From Rhynchopus sp. YZ270_cl-10 (lineage: Eukaryota > Euglenozoa > Diplonemea > Diplonemida > Diplonemidae): 64,000 bases of DNA. The notes under the pieces are model-generated. The model saw only the letters and a list, made by a program, of their open reading frames with translations, was not told the DNA's origin and did no database searches. Of this stretch, positions 42,209 to 52,702 are shown piece after piece (position 1 is the first letter of the stretch; every line of letters starts with the position of its first letter). The stretch lies in assembly GCA_964035575.1 (NCBI GenBank), contig OZ037850.1, positions 1,570,501 to 1,634,500 of the forward strand, read 5' to 3'. The translations under genes were made by a program, and so were the position numbers.

Positions 42209-43942
42209 ATGGGAGCAGAGGAGCTGCCGTACAATGTGAACGTCGGTGTGCTTGGCCATGTCGACTCTGGCAAGACGTCGCTCTCGAAGGCACTTTCGAC
42301 GCAGGGGAGCACTGCGTGCTTTGACAAGAGCCCGCAATCAAAGGAGCGGGGTATCACTTTGGACCTTGGGTTCTCTGCCTTTGAGATGCCGCCGCCTGCG
42401 TCCTGGGAGGGCAAGCATGCGATACCACAGGTGCAGTACACGTTGGTGGACTGTCCAGGGCACGCATCGTTGATCAAATGCATCATCGGAGGGGCGCAGA
42501 TCATCGACATGATGATGCTTGTGATTGACATCAACAAAGGCATTCAGACGCAGACCGCAGAGTGCATCGTCATTGGCGAGATGCTTGCAACAAACCTGAC
42601 AGTCGTGCTCAACAAGTGTGACCTTATCCCTGGCGATGCAGAGCAGCGTGCAAAGGTGATAGAGAAGACAAAGAAGCGTCTCGAAGTTGTCTTCGCAAAC
42701 ACAAAGTTCCAAGCACCCAAGTTCATCGCCACCTCCGCAGCGCCTGCCGCAAGCGACCAGAACAAAGCAGAAGGCCTCGACGAGCTCCGTGCAGCGCTCT
42801 CCCTCGCAACACCAGCACCACGCACGGCTGCAGAGGAGGAGAAGAAGTTTCTGATGTACATCGACCACTGCTTTGCGATTGAGGGGCAAGGCACCATCCT
42901 CACAGGCACGATCCTGCAGGGGCGTGTCAGTGCTGGGTCGACGGTGTTCTTCCCTGAGACGAAGGTGGAGCGCAAGGTGAAGAGCATCCAAGTCTTCAAG
43001 CGGCCTGTGAAGTACGCACGCAGAGGCGACCGCATTGGGATGAGCGTCTCGAAGTTCGATGCGAGCATGGAGCGTGGCATTGTGTGTGCCGTGGGCGGCA
43101 ACGTGCGTACGTACACCTGCGGTGTGGCACGCATTGAGAAGGTGCGCCACTACAAGCTTGCGATCCCCTCCAACAGCAAGCTCCACGTCACCGTCGGACA
43201 CGCCACAGTCATGGGCGTGGTGCGCTTCTTCTGCAAACCTGCTGTCGACGGCGAGGACCCTGCGTTCGACCCGACCCACACATACAGATGGCTGGACGAG
43301 CTTGAGGCAGAAAAGACAAAGGAAGAGAAGGTGGCGCCCAATGACGGCGGCAAGAGTGTGTCGGCCACGAAGGACATCCCCCCGCTGAAGCCGCTGACCG
43401 GGAAGCTTGTCATCTACGCTCTGATCCAGTTTGAGCAGCCGCTCACCACTCCTATTGGCGCAACGCTTATTGCGTCGAAGCTGGACGTCGATGTGCACAC
43501 GAATATGTGCCGACTCTGCTTCCATGGACACATGGAGTGTGCGTTCAAAGCAGCGGACATCCCTGCACTGCGCGCCATGAAGGAGAAGGTGCGCCCGGCC
43601 ACTATAGACCGCGTGGTGGACGACTACACCTGCATCGGGAAGAACCTTGTGCAGGCGAAGACAGGCGACCTCACACGTTTCATCGGGAAGAAGCTTCTCT
43701 TTGAACCACCCAGGGACCCTGTCACACGCATGTTCCCCGAAGGCAAAGTGCCCATAGCAGGGACCATCGACTCCACGTTCGGCAAAAGCGGGAAATTCAA
43801 AGTCATCTTCAAAGAGCCTGTGTTCAAAAAGGATGCAAAAGGAGCAACCGCATGCCCAAAGTACAAACTCTTCTTCAGGTTCGAAGTGAACCACTTCGAT
43901 AAGTCCAAAACAATGGTGCAAGACTTCACGGGTGTCCTCTAA
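42209..43942 (+). CDS. EEFSEC: Selenocysteine-specific elongation factor eEFSec
   Basis: 577 residues from ATG 42209, where the family's N-terminus begins; the upstream open frame is leader. This translational GTPase delivers Sec-tRNA to ribosomes at recoded UGA with help from SECIS elements. GTPase motifs: G1 GHVDSGKT (16-23); switch I with ERGITLDLGF, the eEFSec/SelB form; G3 DCPGH (81-85); G4 NKCD (135-138). Domains II and III follow (about 215-420; GQGTILTGTILQG). A C-terminal domain IV (about 440-577) shows the conserved GTIDSTFGKSGKFKV block, which binds the Sec-tRNA/SECIS complex. There is no intron. Its presence implies that the organism makes selenoproteins, so TGA is ambiguous in this genome. 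Confidence 0.96.
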   Translation: MGAEELPYNVNVGVLGHVDSGKTSLSKALSTQGSTACFDKSPQSKERGITLDLGFSAFEMPPPASWEGKHAIPQVQYTLVDCPGHASLIKCIIGGAQIIDMMMLVIDINKGIQTQTAECIVIGEMLATNLTVVLNKCDLIPGDAEQRAKVIEKTKKRLEVVFANTKFQAPKFIATSAAPAASDQNKAEGLDELRAALSLATPAPRTAAEEEKKFLMYIDHCFAIEGQGTILTGTILQGRVSAGSTVFFPETKVERKVKSIQVFKRPVKYARRGDRIGMSVSKFDASMERGIVCAVGGNVRTYTCGVARIEKVRHYKLAIPSNSKLHVTVGHATVMGVVRFFCKPAVDGEDPAFDPTHTYRWLDELEAEKTKEEKVAPNDGGKSVSATKDIPPLKPLTGKLVIYALIQFEQPLTTPIGATLIASKLDVDVHTNMCRLCFHGHMECAFKAADIPALRAMKEKVRPATIDRVVDDYTCIGKNLVQAKTGDLTRFIGKKLLFEPPRDPVTRMFPEGKVPIAGTIDSTFGKSGKFKVIFKEPVFKKDAKGATACPKYKLFFRFEVNHFDKSKTMVQDFTGVL

Positions 43943-44248
43943 GCGTTGTGAAAAAAATGGAAAATCGAGTGTTTTTTGTGGCGACCAGGCGTGTGCTGTG
44001 GGGAGGGGGCGATGGGGGAAATGAGGAAACGTTTGAATAAATCGAAAAGCAAAACGGGCTAGCCCTTATGTTGTTTTGCGATTCGTTTTTCAAAAAAAAG
44101 GAAACACTTTTTGCGCTGGGTTTCAAAGGTGTCAAAATATTTCGCCACCACCACCACCACTACCAACAGACGTTACACAATGGTGCTCATGTAAGGGTGG
44201 GCAGATCTAGAGACAACAGGTTGAAGCAAGTTCCCTGTGCTCGCTCTC
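43943..44248. other. Spacer with possible 5' exon
   Basis: Contains an ATG at 44180 followed by GTAAGG. This could be a non-coding first exon of the next gene, but coding through it reaches a TGA, so I left it out. Confidence 0.35.
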
Positions 44249-45786
44249 ATGAGCACACTCGTCCCTACAGGTGTGCCGGGCACTGAGGTATGCGAGTTTG
44301 TCTTATCGTTTTTCAAGATTTGTCCTGAGAAACGACGGGGTTTCATAAGAGACGTGAATGAAATTAGATCCACGTGACATCAATAACACATCCCACCTTA
44401 TTACTCACACAGGCACCATCCACCGATGATGACGGCTTCCCAGCATGGGTCATCATCGCGGCTGTTGTCGGCTTGTTGTTCTGCTGCTCTTTGCTGGTTC
44501 TGTTCTCTGTAGGCTGCTGCAGCAAGGGGAAAAGCAGTGACAGCGAGAATAAGGTACCCACACCACTCCTCCTTTTTACTTCGCATCATACGTTCTGTCT
44601 GATGCATGCTATTGATGCATACGAACCTTCACAAAAATGCTTAACCTTCTGCAGGAAAGTGCGGCTGGACCGCCCATCTCGGTTCCCCTTCTAGAACCGC
44701 ACGACGGCACAGCAGCGACGTTTGACATGAACGGACAGATTACTTCGGAGTACAAACGCGACTCCTCAGCCCTGCCAGTGCCTCCCGCCACACCGCTTCT
44801 CAGCAAGGATGGGAAGCTGCTCCCAACGCCGCTCGACCACCGTGAGGCTGCGTCCGAGACGTCGCAAGCCACCACAGTGCCAAACGTCGCCAACACAGTC
44901 GACGAGCTGCTCAAGTCGCGTGCAGCTGCAGACCCGTCTACCTACGACAGAAAGCTGATGATGTTCAAGAACGCTCAGCGAATAGGGGTATGACCCGTTT
45001 AGTGTTGCATGTTCTCTACAATGTTATTGTTTTTGGGTTTCACCTTTGCACATTACCACCTCCACCTTCCAACAGGGACGCGACGGAGTGGACATCGACT
45101 TCCATAGTCTCGCGCCTGACTACGGCTTTGCTGTGCGTGGCGAGTGGAAGAGCTCTACAGGCCTTCGCATTGAGGTGTCGCGTGACGGCACTGTGTATGG
45201 TGGGGACGGCAGCAGCGCGCAGCTACTGGAAACGAACACGCGAGCGTTGGCCATGCGGTCAGGACAGCACTTCACGATGCTGTCGGATGGGAAGCTGCTG
45301 GGGCCTGCGCCTGAGCTGCTGAGGTGGGACGACGGGACGATGTGGGTGCGCGAGCGCAATGATGGGCGCAGTCCACGACGCGAGCCTGGCATGCCTCAGG
45401 GCCTGGCTGCGGGCACACGCGTTGACACGCCGCAGGGACGCGGCACCTTGGTGCGCAGGCACAACGGCGAAGCGAGCGACAAGCTGCAGTACTGGTACGT
45501 GCGCCTCGACGCAGACCCAACAGTCGAGACTGTGGTGCCCGCCCAGGCAGCACGCATCCTACCCTGGTTCCAGCAAGACGCCGTGCTCCAAGAGGAGGTC
45601 GCCCCCGCCACACAGAAGGGCTTCCAACAGTTCACCGCAGGCCAGATGTACCACCACATCGAGCGCGACAGAGAAGCGCACACAGCCGCCCTCACGCCCG
45701 CAAAGACTCTTACCCCTGCACGCGGCAATTCTGTACCCCACGTCTACTCACCCCCCAGAGTGCAGGAGACAATGATAGAGGTCTAA
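44249..45786 (+). CDS. Single-pass membrane protein with SH3-like cytoplasmic region (4 exons)
   Basis: Exons are 44249-44287, 44413-44553, 44655-44987 and 45076-45786, giving 407 residues. Introns are 125, 101 and 88 bases (GTATG, GTACC and GTATG donors; CAG acceptors), and all junctions fall between codons. The N-terminus is short (MSTLVPTGVPGTE, then an acidic patch), with no cleavable signal. One membrane helix sits at about 25-48 (WVIIAAVVGLLFCCSLLVLF), followed by a Cys/Lys cluster that could be palmitoylated. A long soluble tail has a beta-rich DGVDIDF...GLRIEVS region. About residues 295-345 (GTRVDTPQGRGTLVRR ... YWYVRLD) resemble a small Tudor/SH3-like barrel. The C-terminus is disordered. 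Function unknown. The first exon is the least certain part. Confidence 0.75.
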
Positions 45787-46049
45787 AAGGGGGTAGTCGT
45801 GTCTTCCCTTTGTTACATTAAACCAAATAGAACACAGCAGCCTTCTGGCGAGGGTTGCGTCTTTTTTTTTGTATTTTTTATGTCTCAAAAAATGGCCATT
45901 GTTGTTTTGTATTTATTTTTCTCCCCCCCTTGAGGTCCTCCCCTTTCTTCTTCGTGCACATACCCTCGCTCTATGCTCTCCCCAACCAACCTTTCAGAAC
46001 AAAATACACACAAAAACCTCTTTTATTTTGACATAGCGAGACACCCCCG

Positions 46050-47265
46050 ATGGGGAACGCCCCGCTCATTGGCAAGGAGACATATGAGGAGCGGAGCAAG
46101 AAGTTGTTTCTGGACCACAGCGAGGTGGATCAGTTGTATCGCGTGTTTGTCAAGTATGCGAATGCTTCGTGCCCGGAGGACTTGCTGGAAAAGAAGCTGC
46201 CGGACCCGCCCAGGGAGCAGTGCAAGAACGACCCGAGCATCTGGGCGTGCAAGGGCCCGCACATGAAGATCCTCCGCATGGAGCAGTTCCTCTCGTTCCC
46301 CTGCCTGCGTGCTGCGCCCTTCGCACCTTCCGTCTTCTCCGCTTTCAAAGACGACCCCGAAGGCCTCACCTTCGACGGCTTCATCCTCCTCGCCTCCTGC
46401 CTCCACCCCAGAGCCCCTTCAGCAGTCAAAGCCGCTATCGCCTTCAGAATATTCGACTTCAACTGCAGCGGCGAAATCGAAGAATGCGACGTCGTCACCG
46501 CCCTCGAGATCATGACCGGCCTGAAGGACCTCTGGCAGCACGCGAAGAACAAACACTGCCACTACACCGACGCACGCAACAGCATCCGGTGGTGCGACAA
46601 AGACTTCCCTGCACGCCTCTCCGTGCGCAAAGAGGAGGAGGGCACGATACTGGCAGATGCTGCACGCAACCTTGGCAGGGATTCGAAGATAGACCGTGCA
46701 GATGTGGAGAAGGCGCTTGCTGCGCACGAGGCAGAGATGAAGGACATGCGGCAAGAGGACCCTGAGGAGCAGGATGCCCCAGAGGTGTCGGAGGAGGAGG
46801 AGAAACAGGCGCCTCCGCCGTTGCCACCGCCGCCACCACCACCGCCGGTGGCTGAGGCTGAGGGTGGGGCTGAGGGTGAGGGCGGTGATGAGGAAGCGAA
46901 TGGTGGCAGTGGTGGGTCCGAAGGCAACAACGACGGTACAGAAGGGTTCTGCGGCGATGGTGCCAAAGAAGACGACAACAAGTCTGAAGTGGTTGTCGAG
47001 ACCTTCGAAGACAAATATATCGCCGCCCGAAAACGCTCCGTCGCACGTGCTGTCGCCATCACCCCAGAACTCAAATTAGCAGTCTGCAGAATGGGTGACA
47101 GAATCTTCTCCTGTCTCGACCAAGATAAAAGCAAGTGTGTCACCTCAGTTGAGTTTGAAAAGGTATGCGAAATGGCGAAATATTTTATAAAAAAAAACTC
47201 TCACACAGCTGCTGCGAAAAATCCCGAACTTCCATACCAAGTTTTCGTTTAGGTTTCCAAAGTAG
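46050..47265 (+). CDS. CIB-like EF-hand calcium sensor with long acidic/proline insert (2 exons)
   Basis: Exons are 46050-47162 and 47209-47265, giving 389 residues. The 46-base intron is GTATGC...CACACAG. Splicing gives a C-terminus (LLRKIPNFHTKFSF) that matches the conserved end of calcium-and-integrin-binding (CIB) proteins (SPDF-x-x-x-F); the unspliced reading does not. The start, MGNAPL, is a good N-myristoylation site. EF-hand-like loops lie at about 134-145 (DFNCSGEIEECD) and near 359-370 (DQDKSKCVTSVE). CIB proteins are normally about 190 residues. Here an extra stretch (about 230-320) that is Glu-, Pro- and Gly-rich, with a run of prolines, separates the EF-hands. Likely a membrane-tethered calcium sensor; CIB relatives work in cilia and adhesion in other organisms. 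Confidence 0.85.
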
Positions 47266-47977
47266 ACCGCGGGGCATAGCGCTTTTTCCAAAGCAGCAGT
47301 TTGCGTCCCTAATATTAACCTACCCCCTCTCTCTCTCTCTCTTTTAGTACAGGAGGATTTTTGTGTGACGAAAATGTATTGTTTTCTTTCGCTATTTGAT
47401 TGTTCCTGAACACTGACATTTGTTTCAGTGACCGTGTTTGGGCCAGGTGTACTGTACGTTCCCAGGGGGGATCACATCATTTTGGTCACACGGCTTCAGC
47501 CGTGCCAGAGTGATCATGATACAAACTATACTCCTGATGTTTTACCCCACCCTTCTTTTGCAATAAATTCGGTCCTATTTTCGACTGTAAGTTTACCTTC
47601 TGTTTTTACACCACAAACACTCTTTCTGTTTCTTGATGCACCCATGTGGACGCACAGCTTTCAAGTTTTGTTGGTTTCTTGTCACCGATCAATACGACCC
47701 CCTGTACCCCTTCTTTTCTTTTCTTTGACAATCTACGCTTCGCTCCTCAACCCAGTAACCATGATCGAACGAAGTGCGCAAACGGCTCCAACTCCTGCAG
47801 GTCAACGTTGTGGTGTGGTGTGGACATCAAAGCCCCGTGCGTGTGTTGCTTTGTTCTCGAGCCCTGTCGGTTGGGTGTTGTATCTGTACTTCTAGGTCAT
47901 CACTCCGATTCAGCATTTATTTTTAGATACCTATTTGAACCCTTTATCCAACAGAGCAACAGAGGCAGGGCGGCACA
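47266..47977. other. Spacer before the first cyclase-like gene
   Basis: T/C-rich with a CT-repeat near 47330. One palindrome-like stretch is at 47488-47500 (CACGGCTTCAGCCGTG). Open frames here show no protein-like features. Confidence 0.4.
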
Positions 47978-49714
47978 ATGTTTGGTGTGGCGCAACGACT
48001 GCGAAACATTCTGTCGCTGGACGGGGCGCTTGCGAAGAAGGAGGTCAAACAGCGTTCCGCGTTTTTTCTGTTCGCCTTGGTGGCCGGCGCTATTGTGGTG
48101 CTCACGGTGATTGGGAAGCCCGCAGAGATGCTCGCACTGCAGGCGAGCTTTGTGGGGATTGTTGTTATGTTTGCGACGTGCGTGGCGGTGGTGGTGGCGA
48201 TTCTGTGTCGGTGGAAGCTGCGAACGGCTTTTATTGTGGGTGTGGTGTACTGTCAGTGTGTATCTGTATTTGTGTGGGACTTGGAGGGCCGCACAACTGC
48301 GTCGCCTGGGTGGCCGATCCTTGTCCTCATGATCGACATTCTCCTTGTGATGCAGGTCGACACACGTTACAGCATGGGGCTCTTAGGCTTCACGGTTGTG
48401 TGGCTACTGCTCGTGGCTTTGGAAGAGACCTTCAGGTTCGGTCTGCTCGACATGCCTGGCCTGCGCCCGCAAGAAGGTGAGCACGGGAGGCGCGAGTACT
48501 TCAGTCAGATGATGGACTGCGTCTCGCTGCCCTGCCCCGTGGAGTTCCCCCCACGCGGCCTGTCGCCCGCGTTAGGTGTGTTCGTGCTGGACTTCCTCGT
48601 GACACGTGGCTTTGCACGCGAGGTGCTGAAGGAGCAGGCCTCCATGGAGCGCACGATCAACGTCATGCAGAAGATCGCCTTCCTCCTCGCACGCTACGAC
48701 GTCGACAACGTGGCCGACATGTTGGAGACACACAAACAGCACCTCCCTGCAGAGATGGCAGAAGCCCTCCGCAGCCTCGAAGAGAACCTGCGTTCCTACA
48801 GGGCGTACCTCCCGCAGACGTGTCTGCCCTTGAGTGGCGCCATTGAAACGCAGCAACTGGACGACACGTATCTGTCGTCCGAGTCCTCCTCCAGATCAGA
48901 GATGTCTACCATGAGGCTGTCAGCAGTGCGCACCCTGCCGGCGCTGAGCCTCACAGCAGCGAAGGTGACGCTTGTGACACTGAACACCGTGCCGCTTCTG
49001 CACGAGGAAGACTGCACGATGTTTTCTCAGTTGTTCACAACTGTCCTGCAGAAGGCGTTGTACGTGACAGAGCTGCGTCAGGGCGTCATCGATGTTTTCA
49101 TTGGTGATAAGATTCACTGCTCGTTCAACGCTTCGAAGCAGTGTGTGACGCACGCCTCCGCCGCACTGCACTCTGCACTGCTGGTGCTGCATCCAAGCAC
49201 ACATCTTTGTGCAAAAGTGAACATCGGCATTGCGACTGGAAGCGCGTTCAGAGGTGAGATGGGGTGCGACGTCATGCGCCGCTTCAATGTAGTGGGCAAC
49301 CTTCTTCGTGACGTGGATGGGATGGAACGCGTCGGGCGCGCTTTAGGGTGCGCTGTACTCTGCAACCGACTGTGCTTCAGTGATGCTGAGTGCGAGCACA
49401 CACTTCGCCTCATACCTTGCAAGGTGGAGCTAGGGCCAAACGATCCAGAGATTGTGGCCGAGCTGATTATGAGGGACAACGACGACACGGACGGCAGAGT
49501 GGCGGCCGAATGGATGTACACCATCGGCGTCATCAAGGATTGGGAAGAATACAACACAGCAGTGCGCGGGTACCTGAAAGGCACCGTGTCATCCCAGGTT
49601 GTGGCCGAAGCTGCACAGAAAGGAGACTGCATCAGGTTCCCTATCACTGTTGTTGCAGCTGAAGGAAAGTGTGATGTCATCAGCATGCTTCCGACGCACA
49701 AGGAAGATTCGTAG
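47978..49714 (+). CDS. Multi-pass membrane protein with degenerate class III cyclase domain
   Basis: 578 residues, no intron. Five or so membrane helices lie within residues 25-165, with short loops. A linker/coiled region follows (about 210-275; YRAYLPQTC resembles the Y-x-P segment that precedes protist cyclase domains). A cyclase homology domain spans about 325-510. The second metal site is recognisable (FIGDKIHCSF). The first metal-binding Asp is replaced in VTLVTLNTVPLL. The transition-state Asn/Arg segment is altered in NVVGNLLRDVDGMER, where active enzymes have GD-x-VN-x-A-x-R. So catalysis is doubtful, and it may be a regulatory partner or sensor. The next gene is a different cyclase relative with similar losses. 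Confidence 0.82.
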   Translation: MFGVAQRLRNILSLDGALAKKEVKQRSAFFLFALVAGAIVVLTVIGKPAEMLALQASFVGIVVMFATCVAVVVAILCRWKLRTAFIVGVVYCQCVSVFVWDLEGRTTASPGWPILVLMIDILLVMQVDTRYSMGLLGFTVVWLLLVALEETFRFGLLDMPGLRPQEGEHGRREYFSQMMDCVSLPCPVEFPPRGLSPALGVFVLDFLVTRGFAREVLKEQASMERTINVMQKIAFLLARYDVDNVADMLETHKQHLPAEMAEALRSLEENLRSYRAYLPQTCLPLSGAIETQQLDDTYLSSESSSRSEMSTMRLSAVRTLPALSLTAAKVTLVTLNTVPLLHEEDCTMFSQLFTTVLQKALYVTELRQGVIDVFIGDKIHCSFNASKQCVTHASAALHSALLVLHPSTHLCAKVNIGIATGSAFRGEMGCDVMRRFNVVGNLLRDVDGMERVGRALGCAVLCNRLCFSDAECEHTLRLIPCKVELGPNDPEIVAELIMRDNDDTDGRVAAEWMYTIGVIKDWEEYNTAVRGYLKGTVSSQVVAEAAQKGDCIRFPITVVAAEGKCDVISMLPTHKEDS

Positions 49715-49983
49715 TTCACATGTGGGACAGACTTCCGTCGTCCTGGGTTGTGTTTTTTTAATTCTTACGACTGCTTATGGTGCGGGTGTAATGCATTTGA
49801 TCTGGTCGTGGGTTTGCACTCACAACAGTTTCTAAGATGTGTGACAGAGGCCATTCATGCAAAACCTTTCAAGTCTACTTTTTAACCCGAACAAACTTTC
49901 CCCTCCTTCGCCTTCTTCGCACATATCCTTCCAACCCCATTTCTAGGTTTACACTGCAGTGCTCCCCTGCGCCCCTGCCCGAG
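49715..49983. other. Short spacer between the cyclase-like genes
   Basis: The frame of the next gene is open from 49837, but the predicted membrane anchor begins only after ATG 49984, so this part is treated as leader. Confidence 0.4.
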
Positions 49984-52461
49984 ATGATGTGCACGGTCTC
50001 TCTGAAGGTTGCGCTGTCGCTGACATCAATCTTTCTTGTTGGCTGCTCGGTTGGCATAGTCTGGTACCCAGTCGCGAAGTTGTGCACAGACGCGCTCGTC
50101 ACTGCAAGGGGGGATCAGATGATGAGCCAAACCATTGCCACTGCCCAGCATGTCTTGATGTACTTCTCAAGGGCATCACACTTCGGGAAAACGCTGCGGG
50201 TGATGTACGAAACCTCGTCCGCAAAGGACCCTAACAAGACAATGGCGTTGTTCGCAGCCACATACAGCGAGGCCATATGGTTGGGCTTGCAGGACGATCC
50301 TAACATCGCCTCCACGCGTCTTGTGGTGGCGAGAAATCCTTCGCAGGTGCTGGCGCAAGCTGCAGAGGGGAACGCGATGTGCGATGCTGATGCCTTTGTT
50401 CTGAGCCCCACGTATCACATAGTCGCTGTTCACGAAACTCGATCGCTACCGAACCGTAGCGTATGCGACGGAACCAGCATTTATTCCTGCAAGCCGGGTT
50501 TTCATCGCATGTACAACATAGAAGGCCACGGCAATAAATCGCATCCATTGGCGGTCAAGAGCACGAAGTTCGAGAGGACCTGCGCATCTTGGAACGGAGA
50601 TATCAAAGGCAAGATTCTCCCAGTTGAGTTGTCCAACGCTGATCCAGAAAACTTGGACACTGGTCTTCTGGAGCCTGTGTGGCAGCAAATAATATCTGTT
50701 GTCGGCAAAGCACCGAATCAGGCTCTCTACAGGAAGCTGACGTTTCCGATACCAGGACCACCGTGGGCACCAAATTCTGGATTTGGAATCGTAGCCATCC
50801 GTGCAGGGGAGTCTTCAATTAACACTGGAACACAAAGCAAGTCTGAGACTGGTACGGACGAGTCTTTGAGCGAGATGCTGCGCAACATTGCAGGGACCAC
50901 AGGCCTGGATGATCTCCTGGTGTTGATTTCGGGGCGTGGTGAGCTAATAGCTACAAGCAGCGGTATCCCCAGGGAGGTACAAGACTTCGCGGGGCACACG
51001 GTTTTGGGGCTGACGGCGGCAGACAACAAAACTCGCGTTCCCGACCCAGTTCTCTCTGTGGCTTCCAAGATTCTTAGCGACCACTGCATCCCGCTTGTCA
51101 GTGGGTTCTACGACTGCAACTGGAAGAGTCTGCCAGTTGAAAAACGCTTGCAGGTGATAGGTGAAAACAGAGTTGCGTTCCAGGATTTGGACGATCCAAA
51201 TGCCCAAGGGATGAACATGCTTTTCTTCACCATTGTCAAGGAATCCACGATTGTGAAACCTGCAAGTGACCTGAACAAGTTGCTTGCGATTATTTTACCT
51301 TCAGTGATTCTCGTGTTCTTCGTCCTTTCATATTTGGCAAGCATCGTCCTTGCGGCACCTATTAAACGCTTCACCAAAAACATCAAGAAGGTGGCAGCGC
51401 TTCAGTTTGACGGCAAAACGCAAGGCTCTGTGATCTACGAAGTGGCGTCCATGAACCGTGCACTGGACGACCTCACAGAGCGCTTCCTCTTCTACCGGTC
51501 CTTCATCCCACAGGAGGCGTATGTCAGCGGCACCTCCGATTCCGGAGAAAGCTCCATGACCCTTGAATTCCCGAGTGGCAGCAGTGCCGTGAGCATCGGT
51601 CAGTTGAGTGCCAACTCTGCAGCTTCTCCGGGGAAGAACGCTATGGCAAAAAACGACAGGCTGTCAGATATAGTGCGGGAGAAGAACGCCATCGTGCTGG
51701 CCATTAACATGCGGGGCTGGACTGCGAGGACGATTGCAGCGGGTGCAGCGAAGTTTGTCCTGTCGCAACTGGAGCACATCGAATTCCTGTCACATTCTTC
51801 AGCGGGTGGGTCCATCATCTTCGTCAACGGGGACCGTTCACTGATTGCCTTCACAAAAACCGTATCCCTTGTGGCTGAGAGGATTACTGCCTCACTGATG
51901 GAGTTGATGCACAAGCCTATTCCCTGCATGGAGGGGACAACAGCCGTGCTCTTCGGCGGTTCCGTGTACGCAGGTCTGGTAGGCACGAATGCGTACAGGT
52001 GTACCAACGTGTACGGCGACATCATCTCTGCAGCGATGAAGCTGTCCGACGTGGCCGGCAAGACACGCACCGAGCAAGTGGTGATCCTTTGTGGCGGGTC
52101 GACTGCCTACCTTGCAAACCACGTAGAGCTTCTCTTTGCAGGCGTGTTGACGGTACCGAGCCTTGCGATGGTGAGGGGGAACTCTGGTGTGTACGAATTC
52201 TTTGAGGCAATCGAAGAGAAGGCATCGTCGAATGAGGAATGGATGTACGCACTGGACACTAAAAAGAAGGATGTTGTGACGGTGTTCAACGAAACCGTGC
52301 AGCTCGCGTTGGGCATGATCGAGGCAGAGACACTAGCGTCCTACGCAGAGGCTGTGCTCATACTGGAAAAAACCTTCCCACACCTTCCCTGTATCAATCA
52401 TTTGCGTGCCGCCACCGCAAGTTCTGAAGAATTTATGAAACGCTACAATTTGTCTGCATGA
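49984..52461 (+). CDS. Receptor-type protein with extracellular sensor, HAMP-like linker and degenerate cyclase domain
   Basis: 825 residues, no intron. An N-terminal membrane anchor (about 8-30) is followed by a long extracellular region (about 31-430) with Cys pairs and N-glycosylation sites, shaped like Cache-type ligand sensors. A second helix lies at about 435-458 (LAIILPSVILVFFVLSYLAS). A HAMP-like segment follows (PIKRFTKNIKKVA ... EVASMNRALDDLTERF), then FYRSFIPQEAY and a cyclase homology domain (about 560-720). The first catalytic Asp position is Asn (AINMRGWT), GD is kept in FVNGDRSLIAF, and the VN-x-A-x-R motif reads IISAAMKL. Enzyme activity is therefore unlikely or modified. The architecture matches protist receptor cyclases. 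It is paired with the preceding gene, 269 bases upstream on the same strand. Confidence 0.85.
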   Translation: MMCTVSLKVALSLTSIFLVGCSVGIVWYPVAKLCTDALVTARGDQMMSQTIATAQHVLMYFSRASHFGKTLRVMYETSSAKDPNKTMALFAATYSEAIWLGLQDDPNIASTRLVVARNPSQVLAQAAEGNAMCDADAFVLSPTYHIVAVHETRSLPNRSVCDGTSIYSCKPGFHRMYNIEGHGNKSHPLAVKSTKFERTCASWNGDIKGKILPVELSNADPENLDTGLLEPVWQQIISVVGKAPNQALYRKLTFPIPGPPWAPNSGFGIVAIRAGESSINTGTQSKSETGTDESLSEMLRNIAGTTGLDDLLVLISGRGELIATSSGIPREVQDFAGHTVLGLTAADNKTRVPDPVLSVASKILSDHCIPLVSGFYDCNWKSLPVEKRLQVIGENRVAFQDLDDPNAQGMNMLFFTIVKESTIVKPASDLNKLLAIILPSVILVFFVLSYLASIVLAAPIKRFTKNIKKVAALQFDGKTQGSVIYEVASMNRALDDLTERFLFYRSFIPQEAYVSGTSDSGESSMTLEFPSGSSAVSIGQLSANSAASPGKNAMAKNDRLSDIVREKNAIVLAINMRGWTARTIAAGAAKFVLSQLEHIEFLSHSSAGGSIIFVNGDRSLIAFTKTVSLVAERITASLMELMHKPIPCMEGTTAVLFGGSVYAGLVGTNAYRCTNVYGDIISAAMKLSDVAGKTRTEQVVILCGGSTAYLANHVELLFAGVLTVPSLAMVRGNSGVYEFFEAIEEKASSNEEWMYALDTKKKDVVTVFNETVQLALGMIEAETLASYAEAVLILEKTFPHLPCINHLRAATASSEEFMKRYNLSA

Positions 52462-52702
52462 ATCTAGGAGCGCGACTTTCAGATGTGTGCACAGGAACGT
52501 TCATCTGAAGGTTTCTCTCTTTTTTTTTTACACCGTTTTCAGAAATTTTGTGTTTTTGGGCAGTAAAACAACTTCCACTCCACTAATCTAATCGAGTAAA
52601 AATATGGCGGAGGTCAGTTCCAGCGGGGAAAATGAAGAAACCAGCAAAAGTGCCTTTGCGGAGATTAAAGCAATGCTGATATAGCCCCCCACCCCCTCCT
52701 TA

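Noticed and set aside
42338-43921. 527-codon open frame antisense to eEFSec
   Set aside because: Same codon-bias effect; Cys/His/Leu-rich nonsense with no domain.
44180-44290. Selenocysteine reading of a TGA after an upstream ATG (44180) in the membrane-protein gene
   Set aside because: The alternative start at 44249 gives a clean frame without recoding, and no SECIS candidate was apparent.
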